Below, one piece after another: positions 1 through 7,500 of a stretch of DNA of 7,909 nt. The stretch covers positions 1 through 7,909 of the forward strand of contig JAFRLP010000523.1 of NCBI GenBank assembly GCA_017431185.1, in the 5' to 3' direction. The number at the start of each line of letters is the position of its first letter. The stretch's first letter is position 1. Source of the stretch: Victivallales bacterium. GTDB lineage: Bacteria > Verrucomicrobiota > Lentisphaeria > Oligosphaerales > Oligosphaeraceae. The translations under genes were made by a program, and so were the position numbers. The notes under the pieces were generated by a model. That model made no database searches and had not been told where the DNA came from. It worked only from the letters and a program-made list of their open reading frames with translations.

Positions 1-210
1 GGCCTGAAGGCCTCGCGGGCAGGTTGGGGTCTAACTCCCGGCACGCCAAGTTCAAGTGGAAAATCCGACGAAAGATTTGAGTTCCTCCAAAAGTGCCGTA
101 GGGCACATTCGTCTTGAACAAAGCGATCAAAGGCTCTACCGGTTCCTCGTTTTATTGCGAACTTTGCAGCAAGCACTTAAAAGTTCTCAGTAGAGTGAAG
201 GCAGCGACGG
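1..210. other. Left-edge non-coding stretch, no gene recognised
   Basis: I see no supportable gene here. There are two trivial hairpins: GGCC-TGAA-GGCC at 1-12 and GTGCC-GTAG-GGCAC at 93-106. One forward frame is open from 35 to a TAG at 191-193 (about 52 codons). It reads as a plausible basic or hydrophobic C-terminus, but it has no ATG and no ribosome binding site and matches no family I know, so it may be a decayed gene end. A minus-strand frame is also open from about 154 to 1, without a convincing start. Confidence 0.4.
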
Positions 211-385
211 CTCCTCGCCGCCGCTACATCCAACTCACCGTCTGATACAGGCCAGACGCTGTATTGACCGCGCGGAGCGCGGTCTGCCAAACCACTCCGT
301 GAAACCAGGCACAGGTGGCGGATTTGGCAGACCGTGCTCCGCGCGGTCAGTATCAGTCGGTGAGTCAAGGTAGCGGCGGAGCAGG
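211..385. repeat. Large GC-rich imperfect inverted repeat (about 175 bp)
   Basis: The two halves fold back on each other over nearly the whole span. The inner arms, 265-291 and 323-349, pair over 27 positions with a single difference, which would be a G-U pair in RNA. Further out, 242-248 (CTGATAC) pairs with 350-356, 233-240 (ACTCACCG) with 358-365, and 218-227 (CCGCCGCTAC) with 370-379. The left arm has 16 extra bases at 249-264 that the right arm lacks. The loop (292-322) can itself pair CCAC with GTGG. This looks like a palindromic intergenic element of the REP/MITE kind. It could also be a terminator-like structure for an unseen upstream gene, but no T-tract follows. Confidence 0.8.
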
Positions 386-416
386 AAATACGGTGTGTCT
401 CATAGGAGTGCCCATT

Positions 417-515
417 ATGGAGCGAATACGGCCGAAAAACACTTCCAGCGTAGATGATTTCAATTTTGGGAAAAAGCGGTTATATTACAATAATGTAGGG
501 GAAAGCATTCTGTAA
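417..515 (+). CDS. Possible 32-aa small protein or leader peptide
   Basis: The ATG at 417 is preceded by AGGAG at 404-408 with an 8-base spacer, a near-ideal ribosome binding site and the main reason to list it. The product has 32 residues, starts MERIRPKN and ends in VGESIL. It is polar, with a basic/aromatic stretch (FGKKRLYYNN), no signal peptide, no membrane segment and no cysteines. I do not recognise it. A longer in-frame ATG at 315 lies inside the inverted repeat and has no good binding site. The ORF sits between two palindromes, 152 bases before the methyltransferase, and its DNA is more AT-rich than its surroundings. It could be a real small protein, a leader peptide, the start of a truncated gene, or chance. 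Confidence 0.3.
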   Translation: MERIRPKNTSSVDDFNFGKKRLYYNNVGESIL

Positions 516-580
516 TCTTGTCATTTGCAGTTTCAGATTGGAATCCTTTTATGTCAGAAGCCTCCCCAAAGGACCGGAGC

Positions 581-636
581 GTAGCGGCGGCGTCTTCGCC
601 ACCCGTGTTTCAGTAGCAGCGGCCTCCTCGCCGCCG
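581..636. repeat. GC-rich palindromic repeat upstream of mod
   Basis: CGGCGGCG at 585-592 is inverted at 629-636 (CGCCGCCG), enclosing a loop of about 36 bases. The segment shares exact words with the larger inverted repeat upstream: CTCCTCGCCGCCG occurs at 211-223 and 624-636, and GTAGCGGCGG at 370-379 and 581-590. The two are therefore probably members or fragments of one dispersed intergenic repeat family. It lies 31 bases before the mod start codon and would fall in the mod 5' leader if transcription starts further upstream. Confidence 0.6.
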
Positions 637-667
637 TCAACAAAACGCACAAACACCATAGGAAAAT

Positions 668-2548
668 ATGGAAAAGATGACTGGCAAATCACTGGACTTG
701 CTCGCCGAGAACATCGGGCGACTGAAGGCGCTGTTCCCGGAGGCCGTGACCGAGGGGAAGGTTGACTTCGAGGTGCTGAAGGCACTCCTGGGAGGGGAAA
801 TCGAGAGGCGGCAGACCTACTACAAGTTCACCTGGAACGGAAAGGAGGAGGCCCGCGCCTACGCACGGGTTCCATCAATGGGGACGTTGCGCCCCTGTGT
901 CGAGGAGAGTTCTGGCAGGGACGGCACGCCTGGCGTGTTTGACAGCGACAACCTCTACATCGAGGGCGACAATCTGGAAGTCCTGAAGCTGCTCCAAGGT
1001 CCCTACCATAAGAAAGTCAAGATGATTTACATCGACCCGCCATACAACACGGGCAAGGACTTTGTCTATCCCGACAACTACCGCGACTCCCTCGCCAACT
1101 ACAAGTCCCTCACGGGGCAGACCAATGCGGAAGGCGTCGCGACTCGTGCCAACCCCGAGACAAGCGGACGCTACCACACCGACTGGCTCAATATGATGTA
1201 TCCCCGTCTCATTCTGGCGAGGACTCTGCTCGCCGATGACGGTGTGCTCTTTATATCGATTGACGATAGCGAACAGGATAACCTCAAAAAACTCTGCAAC
1301 GAAGTTTTCGGAGAGGAGAATTTTGTGGCGCAATTAGTATGGGAACGTGCCTATGCTCCCAAGAATGATGCCAGGTTTATTTCAAATAGTCACGATTATG
1401 TAATAATGTTTGCAAAATCAATAGAACAATATGTAATTGGAAGATTGCCTCGTACAGAAGAAGCAAATGCACGTTATTCAAATCCAGATAATGATCCACG
1501 TGGTGTATGGAAAGCAAGCGATCTTTCCGTCAAAACTTACAATGCCGAGAGCGATTACCCTATTACTCTTCCTTCTGGAAGAATAGTAGAGCCTCCAACA
1601 GGTCGCTGTTGGAGGCTCTCCCAAAAAGCGTTTTTGGAGAGACTCCAAGATAATAGAATTTGGTTCGGTCCAGATGGCAATAGTACTCCAGCCATGAAAC
1701 GTTTTCTTACAGAACTAAAATTTGAAGGTATGGCCCCAACTTCAATAATGTTTTATAAAGATGTTGGGCATAGTCAGGAAGGTGCGCAGGAAGTCACAAA
1801 ATTGCTCAACGCTGGAGCTTTTGATGGTCCCAAACCAGCGAGACTATTATCAAGATTACTTACACTTGCGAAAACAAAGGAAGATTCCATTGTTTTGGAT
1901 TTCTTCTCCGGCTCCGCCACCACAGCTCATGCGGTCATGCAGTTGAATGCCGAGGACGGTGGTCATCGGAAGTTCATCATGGTTCAATTGCCAGAGGTTT
2001 GTGAGGCGGGAACGGAAGCTGCCAAGGCTGGTTACAAGAACATCTGCGAAATTGGAAAGGAACGCATCCGTCGCGCGGGAAAGAAGATTGCGGAGGAAAA
2101 TGCCACAACGGCTCCGAATCTTGACATTGGCTTCAAGGTGTTCAAACTGGACACGAGCAACTTCATCCCGTGGAATCCAGAGCCGGACAAAATAGAATTG
2201 CTCCTGCGCAATTCGGTGGAGAATATCCTGGTTGACCGCACACGCCAGGATTTGCTGTACGAGGTGCTGCTGAAGTGCAACCTGCCGCTGACGCTTCCCA
2301 TCGAAGAGAGGAAGGTTGGCGAGAACACCGTCTATGTCGTGGGCGAAGGCGCATTGGCGATTTGCCTGGACACCAGGATTCCGCAGACGATCGCGGACGA
2401 GATTGTGAGGCTGCGCGACGAGTTCGCGCCCAGCGTCCCGATGCAGGTGGTCTTCCGCGACAACGGTTTTACGGACGTGGCCAAGACCAACGCCCTGCAA
2501 ATCCTGAAGCAGGCGGGCTTCGAGGAGAAGTCCGTCCAGACCATTTGA
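668..2548 (+). CDS. mod: Type III restriction-modification methyltransferase subunit Mod
   Basis: Mod transfers a methyl group from S-adenosylmethionine to adenine N6 on one strand of a short asymmetric site and gives the Mod-Res complex its specificity. The 626 residues are a normal Mod length. In order I see: a helical N-terminus; a GDN motif (100-102) before the catalytic DPPYNTG (D123-Y126); the family blocks SGRYHTDWLNMMYPRL and FISIDD; a variable target-recognition region (about 218-410) ending after the PPTGRCWR and NRIWFG blocks; the SAM-binding motif DFFSGSATTAH (from D411); and a C-terminal domain. Catalytic motif before FxGxG is the beta-class order. AGGA at 660-663 precedes the ATG; the next ATG (677) is a weaker alternative. 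The recognition region is strikingly AT-rich compared with its flanks. I see no simple repeat that would make it phase-variable. The assignment is near certain; the recognised DNA site cannot be read from sequence. Confidence 0.96.
   Translation: MEKMTGKSLDLLAENIGRLKALFPEAVTEGKVDFEVLKALLGGEIERRQTYYKFTWNGKEEARAYARVPSMGTLRPCVEESSGRDGTPGVFDSDNLYIEGDNLEVLKLLQGPYHKKVKMIYIDPPYNTGKDFVYPDNYRDSLANYKSLTGQTNAEGVATRANPETSGRYHTDWLNMMYPRLILARTLLADDGVLFISIDDSEQDNLKKLCNEVFGEENFVAQLVWERAYAPKNDARFISNSHDYVIMFAKSIEQYVIGRLPRTEEANARYSNPDNDPRGVWKASDLSVKTYNAESDYPITLPSGRIVEPPTGRCWRLSQKAFLERLQDNRIWFGPDGNSTPAMKRFLTELKFEGMAPTSIMFYKDVGHSQEGAQEVTKLLNAGAFDGPKPARLLSRLLTLAKTKEDSIVLDFFSGSATTAHAVMQLNAEDGGHRKFIMVQLPEVCEAGTEAAKAGYKNICEIGKERIRRAGKKIAEENATTAPNLDIGFKVFKLDTSNFIPWNPEPDKIELLLRNSVENILVDRTRQDLLYEVLLKCNLPLTLPIEERKVGENTVYVVGEGALAICLDTRIPQTIADEIVRLRDEFAPSVPMQVVFRDNGFTDVAKTNALQILKQAGFEEKSVQTI
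1588..1619. repeat. Perfect 14-bp hairpin inside mod
   Basis: AGAGCCTCCAACAG (1588-1601) and its exact reverse complement (1606-1619) enclose a 4-base loop, GTCG. A second fold-back follows directly: CCAAAAA-GCG-TTTTTGG at 1621-1637, with an outer TCTC/GAGA extension. The hairpin lies in codons for a conserved Mod block (EPPTGRCWRL), inside the AT-rich recognition segment. It could shape the mRNA, act as a recombination point, or be coincidence. Confidence 0.75.
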
Positions 2549-2570
2549 CAGATTTGATGGGAGGTGTGCT

Positions 2571-4310
2571 ATGAGCAAATACACTAATCGGGAACTTGAG
2601 ATTCTTGTCAGGGGGTTGCTGGATTATCCCTCGGAGCAGACCTGGTTTGAGTTCAAGTTGGGGAATGATGACCCAGAGCGCATAGGCAAGTACCTTTCGG
2701 CATTGGCCAATTGCGCCTGCGCGGCTAACCAGCCAAATGGTTACTTGGTTTGGGGTATTGAGAACGCCACCCACAAGGTGGAAGGAACCTCTTTTGAACC
2801 AGACACCGCCAGAAAAGGCAACCAGACTCTCCGCCTGTGGTTGCACAAGCAGATTCGTCCTGAACTCTCATTTGAGTTTTACAAGTGCGTCATTGAGGGC
2901 AAGAAAGTTGTCGTTCTGGAAATGGAGGCGGCTTACCGCCAGCCGATAGCCTTCAATGGCACGGCATACGGTCGAGTGGGAGAATCCCTGCAGCCCTTGT
3001 CTGAACTTCCTGAAATCGCTGCACAAATCCATCGCACGGTCGGGAAGGATTGGTCTGCTGAGATTTTGCTTGAAGCGTCGCGAAAGGATCTAGACGATGA
3101 GGCAGTCAGGGTTGCCCGTGAACGCTATTCCGACAAGCACAAGGATGCCGCATTCTTTCCAGAAATCGACGACTGGGACGACATGACTTTCCTGAACAAG
3201 GCCAAGCTGGCGATTGACGGAAAGCTCACCCGTGCCGCCATCATATTGCTTGGCAAGCCAGAGTCAACCCACTTCCTGCACGAATCAGTTGCCAAAATCA
3301 CGTGGAATCTGCTGGACGCGAATGACAACAGCATTGACTACAGGCACTTCGGACCGCCATTTCTGTTAGCAGTGGACAAAGTTTATGCCAAAGTGCGCAA
3401 CATCACTTTACGCACCATTCCGCCAGGCACACTTTTCCCTACGGAAATCAACCAATATGACGAATGGGTGCTTCGTGAAGCCCTCCATAACTGCATCGCC
3501 CATCAAAATTACTTGCTTTGTAGCTCCATAACGGTTTCTGAGTGTCCTGACCGCGTCATATTCGCCAATGCGGGCAACTTCCTTCCCGGAACCATTGAGA
3601 ACGCTCTACAGGATAACAAACGACCGCGCTTTTACCCCAACAAACTACTCACTGAGGCCATGGCTGAACTGAAGATGATCGACACCATCGGCTCAGGTAT
3701 TCGGCGAATGTTCCTGACACAGAAACGACGTTTCATGCCTTTGCCCGAATACCAGATTGAACCAGATATGGTCATGGCCACATTGTTTGGTAAAATCCTG
3801 GATGAGCGCTATACGCACCTGCTGATGCGACAGCCAGATTTGGCCCTGGATGACATCATTTTGCTGGACAAGATTCAGAAAGGCGTTGGCATTTCCAAGG
3901 AATCTGCCGACCTGTTGCGAAAGAAAGGGCTGATTGAAGGCAGGTATCCCCATATCTACCCTGCGGCAGAGATTGCCGCCAAAACGGAAAACGTGGAGGA
4001 TTATCTGGAAAACAAGGCTTTCGATGACGCCTTCTATATTCAGCAGGTGCTGAATTATCTTTGCATCAAGGGGACTGCCTCACGGAATGACATCCGTAAA
4101 TTGCTGAAAGACAAACTGTCATCTGCATTAACGAAGGAACAGAAGGAACGTAAAATCGGAAATCTGCTTTCCGTGGTGATGAGGAGGAAGGGTTTGATTG
4201 AACATACTGGAGGAACCATGCATGCATTGTGGAAATTGACTAAATTAGGTATGACAACCTGCCGTCACAATAATCCAAGTTGCAAGCGACAATGCGATAA
4301 GAGACCTTAA
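2571..4310 (+). CDS. Schlafen-like AlbA_2 / GHKL-ATPase / winged-helix protein
   Basis: This 579-residue protein belongs to the AlbA_2 ('divergent AAA-4', COG2865-like) group of putative regulators or effectors. Its N-terminal AlbA_2 domain (about 8-150) has the FEFK signature (F26-K29), a helix ending SALANCA (43-49) and YLVWGIEN (58-65). A GHKL-type ATPase-like domain follows, with the N-box-like REALHNCIAHQNY (302-314), VIFANAGNF (329-337) and the glycine box DTIGSGIRRMF (371-381). Two winged-helix-like segments come next (about 427-465 and 484-557). The start is firm: GGGAGGT at 2559-2565 lies 5 bases before the ATG. It begins 22 bases after mod, so the two are probably co-transcribed. 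E22, E27 and E64 echo the carboxylates of Schlafen RNases. The last 21 residues after ALWKLTK look unstructured, and the stop lies in a tandem repeat. Function unproven: regulator, nuclease effector or accessory subunit. Confidence 0.88.
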   Translation: MSKYTNRELEILVRGLLDYPSEQTWFEFKLGNDDPERIGKYLSALANCACAANQPNGYLVWGIENATHKVEGTSFEPDTARKGNQTLRLWLHKQIRPELSFEFYKCVIEGKKVVVLEMEAAYRQPIAFNGTAYGRVGESLQPLSELPEIAAQIHRTVGKDWSAEILLEASRKDLDDEAVRVARERYSDKHKDAAFFPEIDDWDDMTFLNKAKLAIDGKLTRAAIILLGKPESTHFLHESVAKITWNLLDANDNSIDYRHFGPPFLLAVDKVYAKVRNITLRTIPPGTLFPTEINQYDEWVLREALHNCIAHQNYLLCSSITVSECPDRVIFANAGNFLPGTIENALQDNKRPRFYPNKLLTEAMAELKMIDTIGSGIRRMFLTQKRRFMPLPEYQIEPDMVMATLFGKILDERYTHLLMRQPDLALDDIILLDKIQKGVGISKESADLLRKKGLIEGRYPHIYPAAEIAAKTENVEDYLENKAFDDAFYIQQVLNYLCIKGTASRNDIRKLLKDKLSSALTKEQKERKIGNLLSVVMRRKGLIEHTGGTMHALWKLTKLGMTTCRHNNPSCKRQCDKRP

Positions 4311-4410
4311 GAGACCTTAAGAGACCTTAAGAGACCTTAAGAGACCTTAAGAGACTTAAGAGACTTAAGAGACTTAAGAGATGATTAAGAGAAAAAACAA
4401 GAGATTGTAA
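4301..4410. repeat. Tandem array of 10-bp and 9-bp units (GAGACCTTAA / GAGACTTAA)
   Basis: Five exact head-to-tail copies of the 10-bp unit GAGACCTTAA occupy 4301-4350. They are followed by three exact copies of a 9-bp version lacking one C (4351-4377) and then decayed copies of 10-12 bases beginning GAGA (4378, 4389 and 4401). Each junction makes the palindrome CTTAAG, so identical palindromes recur about once per helical turn. The first copy supplies the last codons and TAA stop of the AlbA_2 gene. It is not a CRISPR: the units are too short and have no spacers. Confidence 0.95.
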
Positions 4411-4450
4411 GAACTTTTGAGGCGGAAAATAGAAATTTCAGGAGTGTTTT

Positions 4451-4500
4451 TGTAAGATGTTTGTAAGATGTTTGTAAGATGTTTGTAAGACTTTGTAAGA
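4451..4500. repeat. Second tandem array, 11-bp unit TGTAAGATGTT
   Basis: Three exact copies of TGTAAGATGTT at 4451-4483 are followed by a variant TGTAAGACTT (4484-4493) and a partial TGTAAGA (4494-4500). The unit shares the word TAAGA with the neighbouring GAGACCTTAA array, and a linking form (TTGTAAGAAC) lies at 4405-4414. The array ends 80 bases before the res start codon, so it lies in the res leader or promoter region. Confidence 0.93.
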
Positions 4501-4566
4501 AAGGAAATCGCCCTAAGTAAGGACATTTTGAGCGTAAAACCTCTTTTTTACACCCGGTTTTGTTCA

Positions 4567-4577
4567 AAAGGAAATCG
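4567..4577 (+). promoter_or_regulatory. Ribosome binding site fixing the res start
   Basis: AAGGA at 4568-4572 lies 8 bases before the ATG at 4581, which favours that ATG over the in-frame TTG at 4560, whose upstream sequence has no purine-rich site. The 11-base word AAAGGAAATCG here is repeated exactly at 4500-4510, directly after the second tandem array. Confidence 0.7.
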
Positions 4578-4580
4578 ATC

Positions 4581-7500
4581 ATGAGAGAATTGAAATTTGA
4601 CGCCAATCTCGTCTTCCAGCAGGAGGCCATCCAGGCGATTACCGATATTTTCCTCGGGCAGAAGGTCTGCCAGAGCAACTTCAGCGTCCGTAGGACGGTT
4701 GTGGAGGAGAACCTGCACGAGGACGTGCAGGGCTACTCCAATCGCCTGGCGCTTCTGCCGGAGGAGATCCTGGAGAATGTCCACGCCATCCAGCTCAGGA
4801 ACGGCCTGGCGCAGTCCCCGGAGGAGATGACGCGGACGATGAACTTCAGCATCTGGATGGAGACAGGCACGGGCAAGACCTACGTCTATCTGCGGAGCAT
4901 CTTCGAGCTGAACCGGCTCTACGGATGGACGAAGTTCATCATCGTCGTGCCAAGCATTGCCATCAAGGAGGGCGTCAAGAGTTCCCTGGACCTGATGAGC
5001 AGTCACTTCAAGTCGCAGTACGGCAATGTCCCCTTCGACTATTTCATCTACGACTCCGACAAGCTGAACCAGGTGCGGAACTTCGCCGTCTCCAGCAACA
5101 TCCAGATCATGATCATCAACATCGACGCCTTCCGCAAGGTTGCGGCAGACCCGTCCAAGGAGAGCAAGGCGAACATTATCCACCGCTACCACGACAAGAT
5201 GCTGGGCAAGCCGATTGACTTCATCGCCTCCTGCAACCCTGTGGTCATCATCGACGAGCCGCAGAGCGTTGACAACACGGACAAGGCGAAAGAGGCCCTG
5301 GGATATCTGAATCCGCTCTGCACCTTGCGCTACTCCGCAACCCATCGGAAGAAGGACCGCTTCTGCATGATGTACAAACTGGACTCCGTGGACGCCTACG
5401 AGCAGAGGCTGGTCAAGCAGATCGTCGTCGCGGGCATTGGCGTCGAGCACAGCCACAACAAGGCGTATGTGCGGCTCGTCTCCACCGACAACCAGGGGGG
5501 CGGCGTGTCCGCCAAGGTCGAACTGGACGCGCTGGTCAAAGGGGCGGTTGTCCGCAAGACCGTCAAGGTCAAGGCGGGCGACACGCTGTTCCAGAAGTCC
5601 GGCAAGCGCAGCATCTATGACGGTTTTCAGATTGACGACATCAGCTGCAAGGAGGGTGACGAGTACATCCTTTTCCTGAACCAGGCGGAGCCGCTTCGAA
5701 TCAACCAGGTGCTTGGCGGCACGGACGACGACGCCATCAAGCGGCTGCAAATCCGCAAGACCATCGAGGAACACCTGGACCGCGAACTGCAACTGCGCAG
5801 CCTTGGCATCAAGGTGCTGAGCCTCTTCTTCATCGACCGTGTTTGCAACTATCGGGAATACGACGCCGACGGAAACCCAGTCAAGGGGAAGTACGCCAGG
5901 TGGTTCGAGGAGGAGTATGCGAACCTCATCCGCAAGCCGAAATACGACACGCTGTTCCACGATGTGGACATCACGACGCTTCCTGAAAAGGTTCACGACG
6001 GCTACTTCTCCATCGACAGGAAGGGGCGCGAAGTTGACACATCTGAATCCACCCAGGCGGAGAAGGACAACGCGGAGCGCGGCTACCAGCTGATCATGAA
6101 AAACAAGACCCTGCTGCTCTCCTTCGACTCGCCCGTGAAGTTCATCTTCTCCCATTCAGCGCTGAAGGAAGGATGGGACAATCCGAATGTCTTCCAAATC
6201 TGCACACTGAACGAAATCTCCAGCGAGATGCGGCGCCGCCAGATGATCGGGCGTGGCCTTCGCATCTGCGTCAACCAGGAGGGCGAGCGTGTCCCTGGCT
6301 TCGAGGTGAACACACTGACCGTGATGGCGAATGAGTCGTTCCAGGACTTCGCCACCAACCTCCAGCACGAGATTGAGGAAGAGGAGGAAATCAAGTTCGG
6401 TCTGGTGGAGGAGCACACCTTTGCCAACATCTCCGTCATCAACGCCGATGGACAGCCGGAATACCTCGGTCTGGAGAACTCCAAGCTGATTTTCCAGGAT
6501 TTGAAGGAGCGGCATTTGATTTCGGCAAATGGCATCGTTCAGAACACGCTGAAGGAGAACCTCCGCGACGGGACAATGACATATCCCCCCGAGGTCGCCA
6601 AGCACGCGAACCTGATTACGGCAGTCCTGAAGAAGCTCTGCGGCAATCTGAACATCAAGAACCGCGACAACGCCCGCCCCATCTCATTGAACAAGGAGCG
6701 TTTCCTCTCGCCTGAATTCAAGGAGCTATGGGACAAAATCAAGTACAAGACCACCTATCGCGTGGACTTCGACGCAGAGGCGCTTCTGGAGGAATGCGCC
6801 AAGCAGCTTGCAGACGAAGCCAAACTGGTCGTGACCTACCCGAAATACATCTTCGGCAGGGGAAAGGTCAATGTGACGCAGGGCGGCGTGACCATCACGG
6901 ACGAGAAGAACCACACGGAGCCATTCACCTTCGATGACTTCAAGCTCCCGGATGTCATCAGCTATCTGCAAAACGAGACGAACCTGACCCGCAGGACCCT
7001 GGCCGAAATGCTGATTCGCTCCTGCAGGCTGAATGACTTCAGGAAGAATCCCCAGATGTTCATTGACGGCGCGATTGCCATCATCAAAAACGTGATGGGC
7101 AAATTCGTGGTGGACGGCATCAAGTACCAACGGCTCGGCGGAAGCGACATCTGGGCGCAGGAACTCTTCGAAAGCGAAGAACTGACGGGCTACATTGACC
7201 AGAATATGGTGGCGACGGGGCACAATGGCCTCTACGAATACACCGTCTATGACTCCGACGTCGAGCGAGAGTTCGCGAAGAAGCTGGACGCAAACGAGGA
7301 TGTGAAGGTCTTCGCCAAATTGCCGGACTGGTTCAAGATTCCAACTCCATTGGGAACCTACAACCCTGACTGGGCCATCGTGGTGGAGAAGGACGGCCAG
7401 AAGCGGCTCTACTTTGTCGTGGAAACCAAAGGGACTGACCTATTCGGGGAACTGCCGCCCCCGCAGCAGGCCAAAATCAAGTGCGGCCAGGCTCACTTCG

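Noticed and set aside
15..50. 3' end of a tRNA or tmRNA (stem-like GGGG...CCCC followed by CCA-like bases)
   Set aside because: No GTTCRA T-loop, the T-stem does not pair over five bases, and the 5' half is outside the window or absent.
35..193. Open frame that might be the tail of a transposase or other gene
   Set aside because: No ATG, no ribosome binding site, and no family I recognise; about 52 open codons could be chance.
458..491. Promoter for mod (TATATT or TACAAT with upstream TTTCAA or TTTTGG)
   Set aside because: The -35 matches are poor and this patch is simply AT-rich; not strong enough to annotate.
538..765. 75-codon forward frame across the palindrome and the mod start
   Set aside because: It overlaps the mod N-terminus in another frame and begins in palindromic repeat DNA; no supporting signal.
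1856..2584. A 242-codon minus-strand frame opposite the end of mod
   Set aside because: It overlaps conserved Mod coding sequence (SAM motif and C-terminal domain) and shows no recognisable domain.
4301..4500. CRISPR array
   Set aside because: The units are 9-11 bp and directly abutting, without spacers, and no cas genes are nearby.
4560..4580. TTG at 4560 as the res start, adding seven residues
   Set aside because: The ATG at 4581 has AAGGA at an 8-base spacing, and that binding site would lie inside the longer reading; the TTG has none.
4548..6155. A 535-codon open frame on the minus strand opposite res
   Set aside because: It lies entirely against the well-supported res gene, reads as low-complexity valine/leucine/aspartate-rich sequence with no motif, and is explained by the strong G/C third-position bias of res.
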